Source: Streptomyces chryseus
Lineage (GTDB): Bacteria; Actinomycetota; Actinomycetes; Streptomycetales; Streptomycetaceae
Reading direction: 5' to 3'
NCBI RefSeq assembly: GCF_014650755.1
Contig: NZ_BMVO01000008.1
Coordinates: 62,001 to 126,000 of the forward strand
Length of the DNA stretch: 64,000 nucleotides
The stretch's first letter is position 1. Every line of letters begins with the position of its first letter. Below the pieces are notes generated by a model that did no database searches, was not told where the DNA came from, and saw only the letters and a list, made by a program, of their open reading frames with translations. Both the position numbers and the translations under genes were made by a program. Of the stretch, positions 25,994 through 34,383 are shown in pieces.

Positions 25994-27214
25994 ATGCGTG
26001 TGGCGTTGACGACGTACGGGGCGCGCGGGAGCGTGGAACCGATGGCGGGACTCGCGGTGCGGTTGCGGGAGTTCGGAGCGCAGGTGCGGGTGTGCGCGCC
26101 GCCGGACGAGGAGTTCGCGAATCGCCTGGCCGAGGTCGGCGTGGAGATGGTGCCGACCGGGCGGCCGGTGCGCCCACTGGTGACCACGGTGCAGCCGGGG
26201 TCGGCGGTGGGCATCGCGCAGCGTGCGGCCGAGTTGATGGCCGCGCAGTTCGACACGGTCGCCGCGGCGGCCGAGGGATGTGACGCACTGGTGGCGACCG
26301 GCCCATTGCCGGTGACGGCCGGCGCGCGGTCGGCGGCCGAGAAACTGGGCATCCGTTACGTGCATGTGAGCCACCAGCCGGTCAGCCTGCCATCGCCGTA
26401 CCGTCGGCCGCCCGCGCGCCGGGGCCAACCCCTGCCGGAGGACGTGACCGACAACCGCGCGCTGTGGAACCTGGACGCCCAGATCGCGAACACGATGTTC
26501 GGCGAGATGCTCAACACCCAGCGGGCGTCAGCCGGCCTGCCGCCGGTGGACAACGTCCGCGACTACGCCTTCACCGACCACCCGTGGCTGGCCACCGATC
26601 CGACCCTGGACCCGTGGCCGGAGTCGGCGGACCTCGGCGTGGTGCAGACCGGCGCGTGGGTCCTGACCGACGATCGCCCGCTCCCCGCCGAGTTGGCAGC
26701 GTTCCTGGACGCGGGCAGGCAACCGGTGTACGTGGGCTTCGGCAGCATGCCCGTGAGACCCCCGGAGGACTTCGCCCGGGTGGCCGTCGAGGCGATCCGC
26801 GCGCAGGGCCACCGGGTGATCGTCGGCCGGGGTTGGGCCGACCTCGCCCTGATCGACGACCAGGACGACTGCTTCGTCGTCGGCGAGGTCAATCATCAGG
26901 CTCTGTTCGGCCGAGTGGCCGCCGTCGTGCACCACGGCAGCGCGGGTACGACAACGACCGCCACCCGGGCCGGCGCGCCGCAGGTGGTGGTGCCCCAGGG
27001 GGCGGACCAGCCGTACTGGGCCGGCCGGGTGGCCGACCTGGGCATCGGCGCGGCGCACGACGGTCCGACGCCGACCACCGAGTCCTTGTCAGCCGCTCTC
27101 AAGACGGCCCTGACCTCAGAGACACGCGCACGGGCCGCAACCGTGGCGGGCACAGTCCGCGACGCCGACGGGGCGACGGCGGCCGCGAAACTGCTGCTGG
27201 GCGCCGTCGGCTGA
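25994..27214 (+). CDS. Family 1 glycosyltransferase (vancomycin-GtfE/UGT type)
   Basis: A 406-residue GT-B enzyme. The N-terminus is MRVALTTYGARGSVEPMAGL, the acceptor-domain start typical of GtfE-like enzymes. FGSMPVRPPEDF lies near residue 245. The donor site HHGSAGTTTTATRAGAPQVV is near 310, followed by VVPQGADQPYWAGRV; the usual HHGGAGTT is changed by one Gly to Ser. It transfers a sugar from a nucleotide donor to a small molecule such as a glycopeptide, macrolide or flavonoid. ATG 25994 has GGGAG 8 nt upstream; ATG 25979 is possible. No antibiotic cluster surrounds it, so a self-resistance or detoxification role is possible. Confidence 0.85.
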   Translation: MRVALTTYGARGSVEPMAGLAVRLREFGAQVRVCAPPDEEFANRLAEVGVEMVPTGRPVRPLVTTVQPGSAVGIAQRAAELMAAQFDTVAAAAEGCDALVATGPLPVTAGARSAAEKLGIRYVHVSHQPVSLPSPYRRPPARRGQPLPEDVTDNRALWNLDAQIANTMFGEMLNTQRASAGLPPVDNVRDYAFTDHPWLATDPTLDPWPESADLGVVQTGAWVLTDDRPLPAELAAFLDAGRQPVYVGFGSMPVRPPEDFARVAVEAIRAQGHRVIVGRGWADLALIDDQDDCFVVGEVNHQALFGRVAAVVHHGSAGTTTTATRAGAPQVVVPQGADQPYWAGRVADLGIGAAHDGPTPTTESLSAALKTALTSETRARAATVAGTVRDADGATAAAKLLLGAVG

Positions 27215-27388
27215 CAGCCTGTCGGCAGTGCTTACGCCGTCAGAACAATGAGCCGCCGCTCGAAGGGATACGGCCTTCAGCGAGCGTAAGCCCCGGTCAG
27301 CGACCTGGAAATGGGTTGTCCTAGCCGAAGAGGGGCTACTACGCTCACGCCAGCGCGACAGACGCGTGATCTCGGGATGGGGAGGTTG

Positions 27389-27445
27389 ATGAATATGGCC
27401 GCCGTCGGCCCTCATCAGCATGCCCTCATCCGGCCCGCGTCATAG
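27389..27445 (+). CDS. Possible leader peptide upstream of GNAT
   Basis: An 18-codon frame, MNMAAVGPHQHALIRPAS, with strong GGGGAGG upstream (best spaced for the second ATG at 27395). It ends 39 nt before the GNAT start. Such short translated leaders can control a downstream resistance or modification gene. Support is limited to the RBS and position. Confidence 0.35.
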   Translation: MNMAAVGPHQHALIRPAS

Positions 27446-27484
27446 CAGAGCGCGGCCGGTCGTTCCAACGACCAGGAGAGACAC

Positions 27485-28000
27485 ATGTCTTCCCCTCCTT
27501 CACCTGCCCATGCCCACGTGGGCACCAAGCGCCTCGTCCTGCGGCCCTGGGCCATGAGCGAGACCGCTGCGGTCCTCGACGGCACCCGGTCCCCGCACTG
27601 GGCGGACGACTTTCCCGCCGAAGGTGATCGCGTGATCGCGGGCCTCTTCGACCAGCACCCCGACTGGCTCGGCACCTGTGGCCACCGTCTGATCATCGAG
27701 CGCGACAGCGGCTTGGTGGTGGGCTCCATCGGGTTGTTCTGGCCGCCCAGCACGGGCGTCCTTGAGATCGGATACGGCATCGTGGCCTCCCGCCGTGGCC
27801 GGGGCTATGCCCCCGAGGCCACCCGGGCCCTGGCCGAGTTCGCCCTCACCTTGCCAGATGTCCACACCGTGTCCGCCGACGTGGAGCTGTCGAACCCGGC
27901 CTCGGTCCGAGTCTTGGAGAAGGCCGGCTTCCACCGGTGGGCCACCGGGGAGAACGTGGCCAAATTCAGGATCGCGCGCCCGGACCACGATCGGCGCTGA
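27485..28000 (+). CDS. GNAT N-acetyltransferase (RimJ/RimL-like)
   Basis: A 171-residue acetyltransferase: TKRLVLRPWAMSETAAVLDG at the N-terminus, then IERDSGLVVGSIGLFWPPST. The acetyl-CoA pyrophosphate loop is YGIVASRRGRGYAPEATRAL near residue 98, with the Q/R-x-x-G-x-G pattern as RRGRGYA. The final motif VSADVELSNPASVRVLEKAG is typical of the RimJ/L type. It acetylates a protein N-terminus or a small molecule; the target is unknown. AGGAGAG precedes the ATG. A 12-bp hairpin follows. Confidence 0.88.
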   Translation: MSSPPSPAHAHVGTKRLVLRPWAMSETAAVLDGTRSPHWADDFPAEGDRVIAGLFDQHPDWLGTCGHRLIIERDSGLVVGSIGLFWPPSTGVLEIGYGIVASRRGRGYAPEATRALAEFALTLPDVHTVSADVELSNPASVRVLEKAGFHRWATGENVAKFRIARPDHDRR

Positions 28001-28008
28001 TGGCCTAG

Positions 28009-28038
28009 GGGTCCTGGAGGCGATGCCCTCCAGGACCC
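28009..28038 (+). terminator. Hairpin terminator after GNAT
   Basis: A perfect 12-bp stem, GGGTCCTGGAGG with CCTCCAGGACCC, and a 6-nt loop, 8 nt after the stop codon. Confidence 0.75.
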
Positions 28039-28252
28039 GTCACGGTGGCTGAGCGCCCGGACGACCACTGTGATCGGAGAGACAGAACCTCGTTCACCAT
28101 CGGCCGGCACACCACCGCATCCGGATGGCGACACGAAGGCGACACCCAGGAGGTAGCGAAGACACACGGGCGGGGGCCCGCCGGCCCTCGCCCCCTCAGC
28201 ATGCCCGCGCGAAGGGCGTCACTGCCCTTACACAAGGAAGCCGGACGGGGCC

Positions 28253-28795
28253 TCAATGCCGCGCGTGGCGGATCCGCAACCGTCCGAACCCCATGGTCCC
28301 GGAGATCCGGATCCTCGGCCCACCGGGGCGGGAGTGCCGCCGGCTCTTGTAGAGCGTGTCTTTCCACCCGGTGTGCAGACCCTCGAAGTCGACGATCGCG
28401 TCGCGAGGTACCGTGATCTTGGCCCTGCCGGTGCCGAGTTGCAACTCGATGTCGACCACCGGATGCTCGATGACCGCCCGCGACAGATCCAGGTGCACCC
28501 TGCCGAACGCGGACTCGACCTTGAGGGTCCGAGGTACCCGCCATACCCCGCGCCGTCGGATCCGCCCGCCAGCGGCGGCAATCGTGGACGTGGGGCCCGC
28601 TTTCTCCTCCGGGAGCGCGGCCAGCGGCGGCACGAGGTCGGTGCGTGTCGTGGCGGTGAGCACCTGGTGGAGGCGTTCGTCCAACTCCTCGTGTGGGATG
28701 TTCCCTTCGGCGTACGCCTCCTGAAGGCGCCGCACGGCCGTATCGCGGTCGTCCTCGCTGATCAGCGACGGCGGGTCTTCCCGCAGAGAGGTCAC
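28253..28795 (-). CDS. DUF1707 protein with LiaF-like C-terminal domain
   Basis: A 180-residue protein. The N-terminal DUF1707 motif is ISEDDRDTAVRRLQEAYAEG then ELDERLHQVLTATTRTDL, residues 12-58. The C-terminal half has short beta-strands (VESAFGRVHLDLSRAVIEH, IELQLGTGRAKITVPRDA) of the LiaF/cell-wall-stress type. There is no membrane helix, so it is cytoplasmic. This is a common actinomycete arrangement of unknown role, sometimes linked to envelope stress sensing. The GTG at 28795 starts the conserved domain. Confidence 0.82.
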   Translation of the reverse strand: MTSLREDPPSLISEDDRDTAVRRLQEAYAEGNIPHEELDERLHQVLTATTRTDLVPPLAALPEEKAGPTSTIAAAGGRIRRRGVWRVPRTLKVESAFGRVHLDLSRAVIEHPVVDIELQLGTGRAKITVPRDAIVDFEGLHTGWKDTLYKSRRHSRPGGPRIRISGTMGFGRLRIRHARH

Positions 28796-28978
28796 CGTCT
28801 CACTCTAGTGCCGTACCGACAATCCGGGCACGTCAACATCCTAGCTGAGGACGGTAGTTGCCGTGGAGGCGGCTCCTCGAATCCTCCCTCCAAAGGATGC
28901 GCCCTCCGCCGCAGGGCGGAGGCAGTACGCCGTAGCGGACGACGCACGGCTGCCACGCCCGGGACCAGCATGGGCACT

Positions 28979-29482
28979 ATGACGACAGCGAACGAAACCT
29001 TCCCCGCCGCTGCGCCCGCGCCGGTCTGGGCGCGTCGCGCCGCCCACGCCATCGCGCTGTGCGCGGTCCCGTCCGGCCTCTGGCGCGTCGCCATGGCATC
29101 CGGTGTCCATGTGGGCTACAGCGACCAAGTGCTGCGCGACATGTACGGCATCCCGGGCTGGGGCATCGCGTACGTCGTCGGTCTGTCCGTCCTTGCCGAG
29201 TTGGCCGCCCTGTTCCCGCTGCTGCTCGTCAGCGACCGGTGGCGGCCGCTGCGCCCCCGGGCCCTCTCCGCGTTTGCCTGGACCGCATCGGGCGTCCTGC
29301 TCCTGGTGGCGCTGTGGCAACTCGTGGTCGCTTTCGCCGTCGAGAGCCAGACGTACTTGGCGAGTGGCGCGGCCCAGACGGTCTGGGTTGCCGCTTTCGC
29401 CCCGCTGTTCGCCATCCCAGCGCTGATGACCGCGGTGACTTGGTCGTACGCCAAGCGGCACCGGGCACAAGGGCCGGCGTAG
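28979..29482 (+). CDS. Small integral membrane protein
   Basis: A 167-residue protein with four hydrophobic helices: HAIALCAVPSGLWRVAMASG, IAYVVGLSVLAELAALFPLL, GVLLLVALWQLVVAFAV and WVAAFAPLFAIPALMTAVTW. No catalytic motif is visible. Similar proteins are annotated only as hypothetical membrane proteins in Streptomyces. The ATG at 28979 or 28970 may be used; neither has a clear RBS. It is divergent from the DUF1707 gene. Confidence 0.65.
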   Translation: MTTANETFPAAAPAPVWARRAAHAIALCAVPSGLWRVAMASGVHVGYSDQVLRDMYGIPGWGIAYVVGLSVLAELAALFPLLLVSDRWRPLRPRALSAFAWTASGVLLLVALWQLVVAFAVESQTYLASGAAQTVWVAAFAPLFAIPALMTAVTWSYAKRHRAQGPA

Positions 29483-29812
29483 CCTCACCACGCCCTCGCC
29501 GTTCAGTGACCGGCTCGGGCCCTGGTGGTTTCGGGGGTGCCGCGTCTCAGCACCTCATGACACCTCGTCACCGGCCCAGGGCGACTGTCCGGTGAGGGCG
29601 GTGAGGGCGGTGGGGGCCGACCGGGCGCGTGTCCGATGGCGTGACCATTACGCCGTTCTCCGGCCCACGGCAAACCATCAATGCCCTCATTGGCCGCCCA
29701 CCCTCATGGCCCCTTCGGCAGCCGAGTAGCGGCAGCAGTGTCGGGGCGGTCCGGAGAGTCGTGGGCGCGGACCCGGTCGACGCCGCGCCCGGCCTGCTCA
29801 TACGGGAACCGC
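29483..29812. other. Intergenic, no gene seen
   Basis: 330 nt between convergent genes. A short repeat of GTGAGGGCG lies at about 29595-29610. I see no coding frame that I can support. Confidence 0.4.
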
Positions 29813-30205
29813 CTACTGCGGCGTGGTCGCGATCTGGATCAGGTTGCCGCAGGTGTCGTCGAAGACGGCGGTGGTGACGGGCCCCATCTCCAAGGGCTCC
29901 TGTGTGAAGCGGACGCCGAGGCCGCGCATGCGCTCGTACTCGGCCTTCACGTCGTCGACGGCGAACTGAGCGAGCGGGATGCCGTCCTCGACGAGCGCGT
30001 CCTGGTAGGTCTTGACGGCCGGGTGGCCTGCGGGCTCGAGGAGGAGTTCGGTGCCGTCGGGCTCGTCGGGCGAGACGACGGTCAGCCACCTGTCCTTCTC
30101 GCCCACCGGGACGTCGTGCTTCTTCACGAAGCCGAGGATCTCGGTGTAGAAGCGCTCGGCCTTGGCCTGGTCGTCGACGAAGACACTGGTCAGATGAATC
30201 TTCAT
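29813..30205 (-). CDS. VOC-family protein, ArsR operon
   Basis: A 130-residue glyoxalase-fold protein: MKIHLTSVFVDDQAKAERFY, then LLLEPAGHPAVKTYQDALVE and PVTTAVFDDTCGNLIQIAT. The metal-site His (KIHLT) is kept and the Glu is replaced by Gln near the C-terminus. It matches the group once annotated as PhnB/glyoxalase superfamily. Its ATG overlaps the ArsR stop by 4 nt, so regulator and enzyme are made together. It may bind or modify a stress metabolite. Confidence 0.85.
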   Translation of the reverse strand: MKIHLTSVFVDDQAKAERFYTEILGFVKKHDVPVGEKDRWLTVVSPDEPDGTELLLEPAGHPAVKTYQDALVEDGIPLAQFAVDDVKAEYERMRGLGVRFTQEPLEMGPVTTAVFDDTCGNLIQIATTPQ

Positions 30206-30504
30206 GGGGCGCTCTTCCCTGGTCCGGATGTGTCGGGCACGAGCCATCGCTCGGCGATCTGCCGCAGCGGGGCCGTGTTCAGGTCGTGAAACTTGTAGCG
30301 GCCCTCCCGCCTGGTCTCGACGAGCCCGGCGGCCTCGAGCACGGCGAGGTGCTGGGAGACCGCCTGGCGCGAGATGCCGAGCTGGTGCTTCATGCTCAGT
30401 CGGGAGCAGATCTCGAACAGAGTCTGTCCGGACTTCTCCGCGAGCTCGTCGAGGATGGTCCGGCGCGTGGGGTCGGCCAAGGCTTTGAAGAGGTCGTCGG
30501 CCAC
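30202..30504 (-). CDS. ArsR-family helix-turn-helix regulator
   Basis: A 100-residue winged-helix protein: VADDLFKALADPTRRTILDE, then SMKHQLGISRQAVSQHLAVL as the recognition helix and ETRREGRYKFHDLNTAPLRQ as the wing. It lacks the CxC metal site, so it senses something other than arsenite or cadmium by that route. The GTG at 30504 has GGAG nearby, and the alternative ATG at 30525 falls inside the operator. It is the first gene of an operon with the VOC protein. Confidence 0.85.
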   Translation of the reverse strand: MADDLFKALADPTRRTILDELAEKSGQTLFEICSRLSMKHQLGISRQAVSQHLAVLEAAGLVETRREGRYKFHDLNTAPLRQIAERWLVPDTSGPGKSAP

Positions 30505-30513
30505 GACTCCACA

Positions 30514-30537
30514 ATAGGCAAGCATTCACTTGCCTAT
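30514..30537. promoter_or_regulatory. Perfect palindrome, likely ArsR operator
   Basis: ATAGGCAAG-N6-CTTGCCTAT, two perfect 9-bp arms and the only AT-rich patch around. It lies 10 nt upstream of the GTG start of the ArsR gene, as expected for an autorepressor site. Confidence 0.7.
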
Positions 30538-30640
30538 CAAGTCGACATGCGCAGTGTCCCGGTTCTGCCCACCATCCAGCCCCTCCGCGAGCCCACACGT
30601 CGCCGCGAACAGCCGGCTCACCTCACGGGGGAAGTACTTG

Positions 30641-31576
30641 CTAGCGGCGCAGAGTGGTCGCCCGCTCGACGTGTGACAGCTTCACCGGGTTGCGCACGAC
30701 GAAGAGCCCGGCGACGAGGCCGCTGTCGACGCGCACCGCCAGGACGGTGTCGATCTCGCCGCTGAGCCGGAGAATCAACGCCGGACAGCCGTTGACGTGC
30801 GCCGGCTGCAGCGATGCCGCGGCGCCGAACCTGCCCTGGCCGGACAACAGCTCTGCCACTGGGCCGGCTCCGACGACGGGTTCCCGCACGGCCTGCACGA
30901 CTCCGCCGCCGTCACCCAGGAGGACGACATCCGGCGCGAGGATGTCCAGGAGGCCTTGCAGATCACCCGTCTCGATCGCCCGCTCGAACGCCTTGAGCAC
31001 TTCTCGGGCCTCCGCCGGAGAGACGGCCCCGCGCGGTCGACGCGCCGCGACGTGTGCCCGCGCGCGGTGCGCGATCTGGCGGACGGCGGCCAGGCTCCTA
31101 CCGACGGCTTCCGCGATCTCTTCGTACGCCAGATCGAACACCTCGCGCAGTACGAACACCGCCCGCTCGTTCGGCGTGAGCGTCTCCAGGACCAGCAGCA
31201 TCGCCATCGAGATGCTGTCGGCCAGCTCGATGTCCTCGGCCACGTCGGGGGTGGTGAGCAGCGGCTCGGGCAGCCAGGGGCCGACGTAGGACTCCTTGCG
31301 CCGACGGAGTGTGCTCAGCCGGATCAGCGCCTCGCGGGTGGTGATGCGGACCAGGTAGGCGCGCTGATCCCGCACGGTGTCGGGAGCGACGCCCGCCCAG
31401 CGCATCCAGGTCTCCTGCAGGACGTCTTCCGCGTCGGCGGCCGAGCCGAGCATCCCGTAGGCGACCGTGAACAGCAGGTTGCGGTGGGCGACGAACGCCT
31501 GGGTGGCGGAGTCCGTACGGCCGCCTCGGGCGAGCGCCTCGACTGTGCCCGCTGTTCGCTCGCCGCGCTCGCCCAT
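30641..31576 (-). CDS. sigJ: ECF41-type sigma factor with SnoaL-like C-terminal domain
   Basis: A 311-residue ECF sigma factor. Region 2: FVAHRNLLFTVAYGMLGSAA then DAEDVLQETWMRW. Region 4: LTPNERAVFVLREVFDLAYE then AEAVGRSLAAVRQIAHRARA. From residue 190 a SnoaL-like domain follows, with DVVLLGDGGG, the DGGG element typical of ECF41. It modulates the sigma activity in place of an anti-sigma factor. The family is adjacent to and controls CMD or oxidoreductase genes; here a CMD-family gene is divergent. GGGAG precedes the ATG. The sigJ name is by family only. Confidence 0.88.
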   Translation of the reverse strand: MGERGERTAGTVEALARGGRTDSATQAFVAHRNLLFTVAYGMLGSAADAEDVLQETWMRWAGVAPDTVRDQRAYLVRITTREALIRLSTLRRRKESYVGPWLPEPLLTTPDVAEDIELADSISMAMLLVLETLTPNERAVFVLREVFDLAYEEIAEAVGRSLAAVRQIAHRARAHVAARRPRGAVSPAEAREVLKAFERAIETGDLQGLLDILAPDVVLLGDGGGVVQAVREPVVGAGPVAELLSGQGRFGAAASLQPAHVNGCPALILRLSGEIDTVLAVRVDSGLVAGLFVVRNPVKLSHVERATTLRR

Positions 31577-31618
31577 GACTGGCTCCCGCCTGTTCGGTGT
31601 CGACCGTGACGCACACAA

Positions 31619-31645
31619 GACACCGGTCCCCACCGCCGCGTGACA
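31619..31645 (-). promoter_or_regulatory. Candidate ECF41 promoter for the sigma gene
   Basis: On the minus strand: TGTCACG, 16 nt, TGTC. This is close to the known ECF41 consensus TGTCACA-N16-CGTC. It lies 43 nt upstream of the sigma gene start. Confidence 0.5.
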
Positions 31646-31679
31646 CCCGGCGGGGGTGGCGCACGTCACATGACACCGC

Positions 31680-31706
31680 TGTCACAGAAACCGGGGCGGC
31701 GGCATC
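31680..31706 (+). promoter_or_regulatory. Candidate ECF41 promoter for the CMD gene
   Basis: TGTCACA, a 16-nt spacer, CATC. The -35 box matches the ECF41 consensus exactly and the -10 in three of four. The CMD start is 81 nt downstream. Confidence 0.55.
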
Positions 31707-31786
31707 TCCATGCCGTCACGACGCCGTGCGAACGATCGGCGCGAACGATCGGCGCGGCGCACAACTCCACGAGTGAGGACGAAGCC

Positions 31787-32266
31787 ATGGAAGCTCGTTT
31801 CAACCTGTTCGACAGCCCGACCGCCTCGAAGATCACCAAGCGGTTCTACAACGTCGCGTCGGTTCTTGAGCAGTCGACGTTGCCCAGGACCCTGCGGGAG
31901 CTGGTGGAGCTGCGGGTCGGCCAGATCAACGGCTGCGGCTTCTGCGTCGACGTCCACACCAAGGAGGCAGCGGCTGCGGGTGAGACCGCGCTCAGGCTCA
32001 ACCTGGTCGCCGCCTGGCGCCACAGCACCGTGTTCACCGAGGCCGAGCGGGCAGCGCTGGCTCTCGCCGAGGAGGGCACCCGGCTCGGCGACCACGGCGT
32101 CACCGACGAGACCTGGGCCGAGGTGCGCAAGCACTACGACGACGACCAGATCGGTGCGCTGGTCTGCCTGGTCTCACTGGTCAACGCCGCCACCCGGATG
32201 AACGTGATCGTGCACAACCCGGGGGGTTCGTACGAGCCCGGCATGTTCGCGAACATGCCGAGCTGA
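31787..32266 (+). CDS. Carboxymuconolactone decarboxylase/AhpD-family protein
   Basis: A 159-residue helical protein. The catalytic AhpD-type motif is INGCGFCVDVHTKEA near residue 45: CxxC followed by a His three residues later, matching peroxidase/disulfide reductases. LRELVELRVGQ precedes it. The CxxC and His allow peroxide reduction by thiols; the physiological substrate is not known. It is divergent from and probably activated by the ECF41 sigma factor. GAGGA lies upstream of the ATG. A hairpin follows 18 nt after the stop. Confidence 0.9.
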   Translation: MEARFNLFDSPTASKITKRFYNVASVLEQSTLPRTLRELVELRVGQINGCGFCVDVHTKEAAAAGETALRLNLVAAWRHSTVFTEAERAALALAEEGTRLGDHGVTDETWAEVRKHYDDDQIGALVCLVSLVNAATRMNVIVHNPGGSYEPGMFANMPS

Positions 32267-32283
32267 CCGGCGGACGAAGTCTC

Positions 32284-32316
32284 GCCCGGCCCGGGATAAT
32301 TCGCCCCGGGCCGGGC
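32284..32316 (+). terminator. Hairpin terminator after the CMD gene
   Basis: GCCCGGCCCGGG with CCCGGGCCGGGC, 12 perfect base pairs around a 9-nt loop. Confidence 0.75.
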
Positions 32317-32827
32317 CCGCCCATGCCCGGGCTCACGCATCGCACGGCCGGCCCTCCTGTCGCGCAACGGACACGGGCGAGCGGCTGCGGACGGCTCAGC
32401 GCTCGCGTGTCGTGGCCGCCGATCGCCTCGGTGTCACACGGCGGGGACCCGGACCAGCCCCTGGCACGCGGCAGGTACGGGGGCGGCGCCACGTCGGCGA
32501 ACCCGGTGGTTGCCGGCGGGAGGGGTCGTCAGCCGCCGGCGCAGAAACCACTGCCGTGGAGGGACGCTCCGGCCCGGCCACTGTCTGCGGAGGCAGGCTG
32601 GACCATCCGCACACCTGCACGGCGGCGAGGTTGCCCGAGGTGCGGAGGTAGTGCATGCCGTGCATCTATGCCCCTTGCGGTCCGTGCGGTTCACGATGTT
32701 GAAGTCGATCCACGCCCTGTCACCAGGCGCAGCAATGGCACGTGGCGGACGGCGTCCCTGTCGTGCGTGCCAACAGACGTGGCATGTCCGGCGGCGTGCC
32801 CTCCTCCAGGCGTACGCCGCTCCCCCG
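32317..32827. other. Intergenic, no supported gene
   Basis: About 510 nt. Overlapping long frames exist on both strands but are Pro/Arg/Ala-rich with no start signal or homology that I can recognise. Confidence 0.4.
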
Positions 32828-33419
32828 CTACGGCTGCTCGACTCGCCGCCGAGCAGCGTCCAGGGCGCGGCGCTCCTCATGGGCTCCGTCGCCGTTCGCC
32901 GGAAGGGAGCCGTAGCGTGCGGCGACGATCTGGTCGACGCGGGCGCTGTAGCGGCTCGTCGCGGCCTTGACCGCCTCAGCGGGAGGAAACAGTTCCTCGG
33001 CGGCACGCAGCGCCCGGAACAGTTCCTGCGTGAGCTGGAGGAGACGCTTCAGTTCGTCCTCGGCGGCGTACCCCTCCATGGTGGCGGACTTGAGCCGAGC
33101 GGCCGCAGTACGGCGGGCTTGTTGCTCCATGGTTACGCACACCGCCTGGCGGCGGCGCTCCAGCGTGCCAAACGTCGTACTGCCCGCGGTCGCAATGACT
33201 TCCTCGGCGCCTTTGACGGCCCTGACCAGGGCCGGTGAGAAGCGCGTCGCCGCAAGCGCGGCCGCTTCCCGCTCCTTTCGCTCAGCCTCGCGCCGCTGCT
33301 GTTGCAGCCTCGGCCAGGCGGGGAACGGCGTCGTCCCGTGCCTGCGACCAGCGGTCCGCCGGACAGAACCTCGCGGTGAGGCGCTCGAAAACCAGTGGAA
33401 CAGCTTCGCTGTGCGCCAT
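32828..33419 (-). pseudogene. Uncharacterised coiled-coil protein, frameshifted
   Basis: Two frames combine. From the ATG at 33419: MAHSEAVPLVFERLTARFCP, ADRWSQARDDAVPRLAEA, after which the frame meets a TGA at 33282. The other frame continues with QQRREAERKEREAAALAATR, ALVRAVKGAEEVIATAGSTT, TLERRRQAVCVTMEQQARRT and EDELKRLLQLTQELFRALRA, ending at 32828. The product would be about 195 residues, mostly helical with coiled-coil potential. One extra base near 33300 explains the break. The function is unknown. An internal start in the second frame is an alternative. Confidence 0.5.
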
Positions 33420-33566
33420 TACCGTGCTGCCGAACCAAGTCGTCGAGGGCAAGGACGTGCCGTTGTACACCCTGTGAGACCTCCCGAGCGCTGATTCGTC
33501 GCGCGTCGCGCATGTGCGCCGCGCTGCTTTTTGCTGCGGACTTCTCACTGAAACCGGTGTACTTCT

Positions 33567-34115
33567 GTGCTCAATACCTGGGTGGTTGTGCCCACCTGCC
33601 TGCCGATCGTTCTCCGCCGTTGCCACGCGTGCGCGGCCGAGCGCTTCCGGGCAAGCGGTAAGTTCCGCGTCAACGCGAACCACAAGTTCCTCGACGCCTG
33701 GCTCCTCGTGCTCTGTACCGGTTGCGGGGAAACGGCGAAGCTCACAGTCCTGGAGCGGGTGCATGTGCGCTCCGTACGACCTGAGCTGCTGGACCGGCTG
33801 CATGACAACGACCCTGGCCTGACAGCTGAACTGCTCCAGGATCCGGTCGTGCGGCGCCGTAATCGCATCGCCCTCGACTGGGACAACGCCTGGCGCCTCG
33901 ACACCGGCGGATCGGAGCACATGGACCGCGAGGTGATCGACGTCTCGGTCCGCTTCGCGGCGCGCATCCCTGTCCGGCCGGTGCGACTGATCGCTGAGGG
34001 TTGCGGTCTTTCGCGGGCCGAGGCCGAGAGGCTGATCACGGAGGGCAGACTCGTTTCGGCAGTCCGGCTGAGCGGCAAGCTCTCCGGCGACTTCACCTTC
34101 ACGCTCAAGCGCTGA
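33567..34115 (+). CDS. DUF1062-domain protein
   Basis: A 182-residue protein of the DUF1062 family. Near the N-terminus a zinc-ribbon is likely: RRCHACAAERFRASG, then about 28 residues later LVLCTGCGETAKLTV. Two CxxC pairs fit one zinc. A C-terminal S4-like segment IPVRPVRLIAEGCGLSRAEA and LITEGRLVSAVRLSGKLSG suggests RNA binding. The GTG at 33567 starts MLNTWVVVPTCLPIVLRRCH. A 13-bp hairpin follows the gene. The cellular role is unknown. Confidence 0.8.
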   Translation: MLNTWVVVPTCLPIVLRRCHACAAERFRASGKFRVNANHKFLDAWLLVLCTGCGETAKLTVLERVHVRSVRPELLDRLHDNDPGLTAELLQDPVVRRRNRIALDWDNAWRLDTGGSEHMDREVIDVSVRFAARIPVRPVRLIAEGCGLSRAEAERLITEGRLVSAVRLSGKLSGDFTFTLKR

Positions 34116-34133
34116 GCCCTTCCAGAAATCAGC

Positions 34134-34164
34134 GGCCTGTCCGGCGAGATCCGCCGGACAGGCC
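34134..34164 (+). terminator. Hairpin terminator after the DUF1062 gene
   Basis: GGCCTGTCCGGCG with CGCCGGACAGGCC, a 13-bp perfect stem with a 5-nt loop. Confidence 0.78.
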
Positions 34165-34383
34165 CCACGGGCGGTGTGGGGCTGGGGACTTGCCGGGCGG
34201 GGCCTGGTGCCCGCCGCACATCCGCTTCCCACCCCGGCCCCCGCGCCCGCGCCCGTGCCGGCTCCCCCTCGCTCTGGTCCCGCCTTGTTGGACATGGAAC
34301 GCCGACGCCGTGGATCATCGACCGGTACGGCACGCACCACAACCCACGATCGCCGGACAAGGCACAACGGGGGCGGGATCCAC

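Noticed and set aside
32396..32665. 89-residue minus-strand frame starting MHGMHYLRTSGNL
   Set aside because: No RBS or domain, and most of it is Pro/Arg-rich; not supported as a gene.
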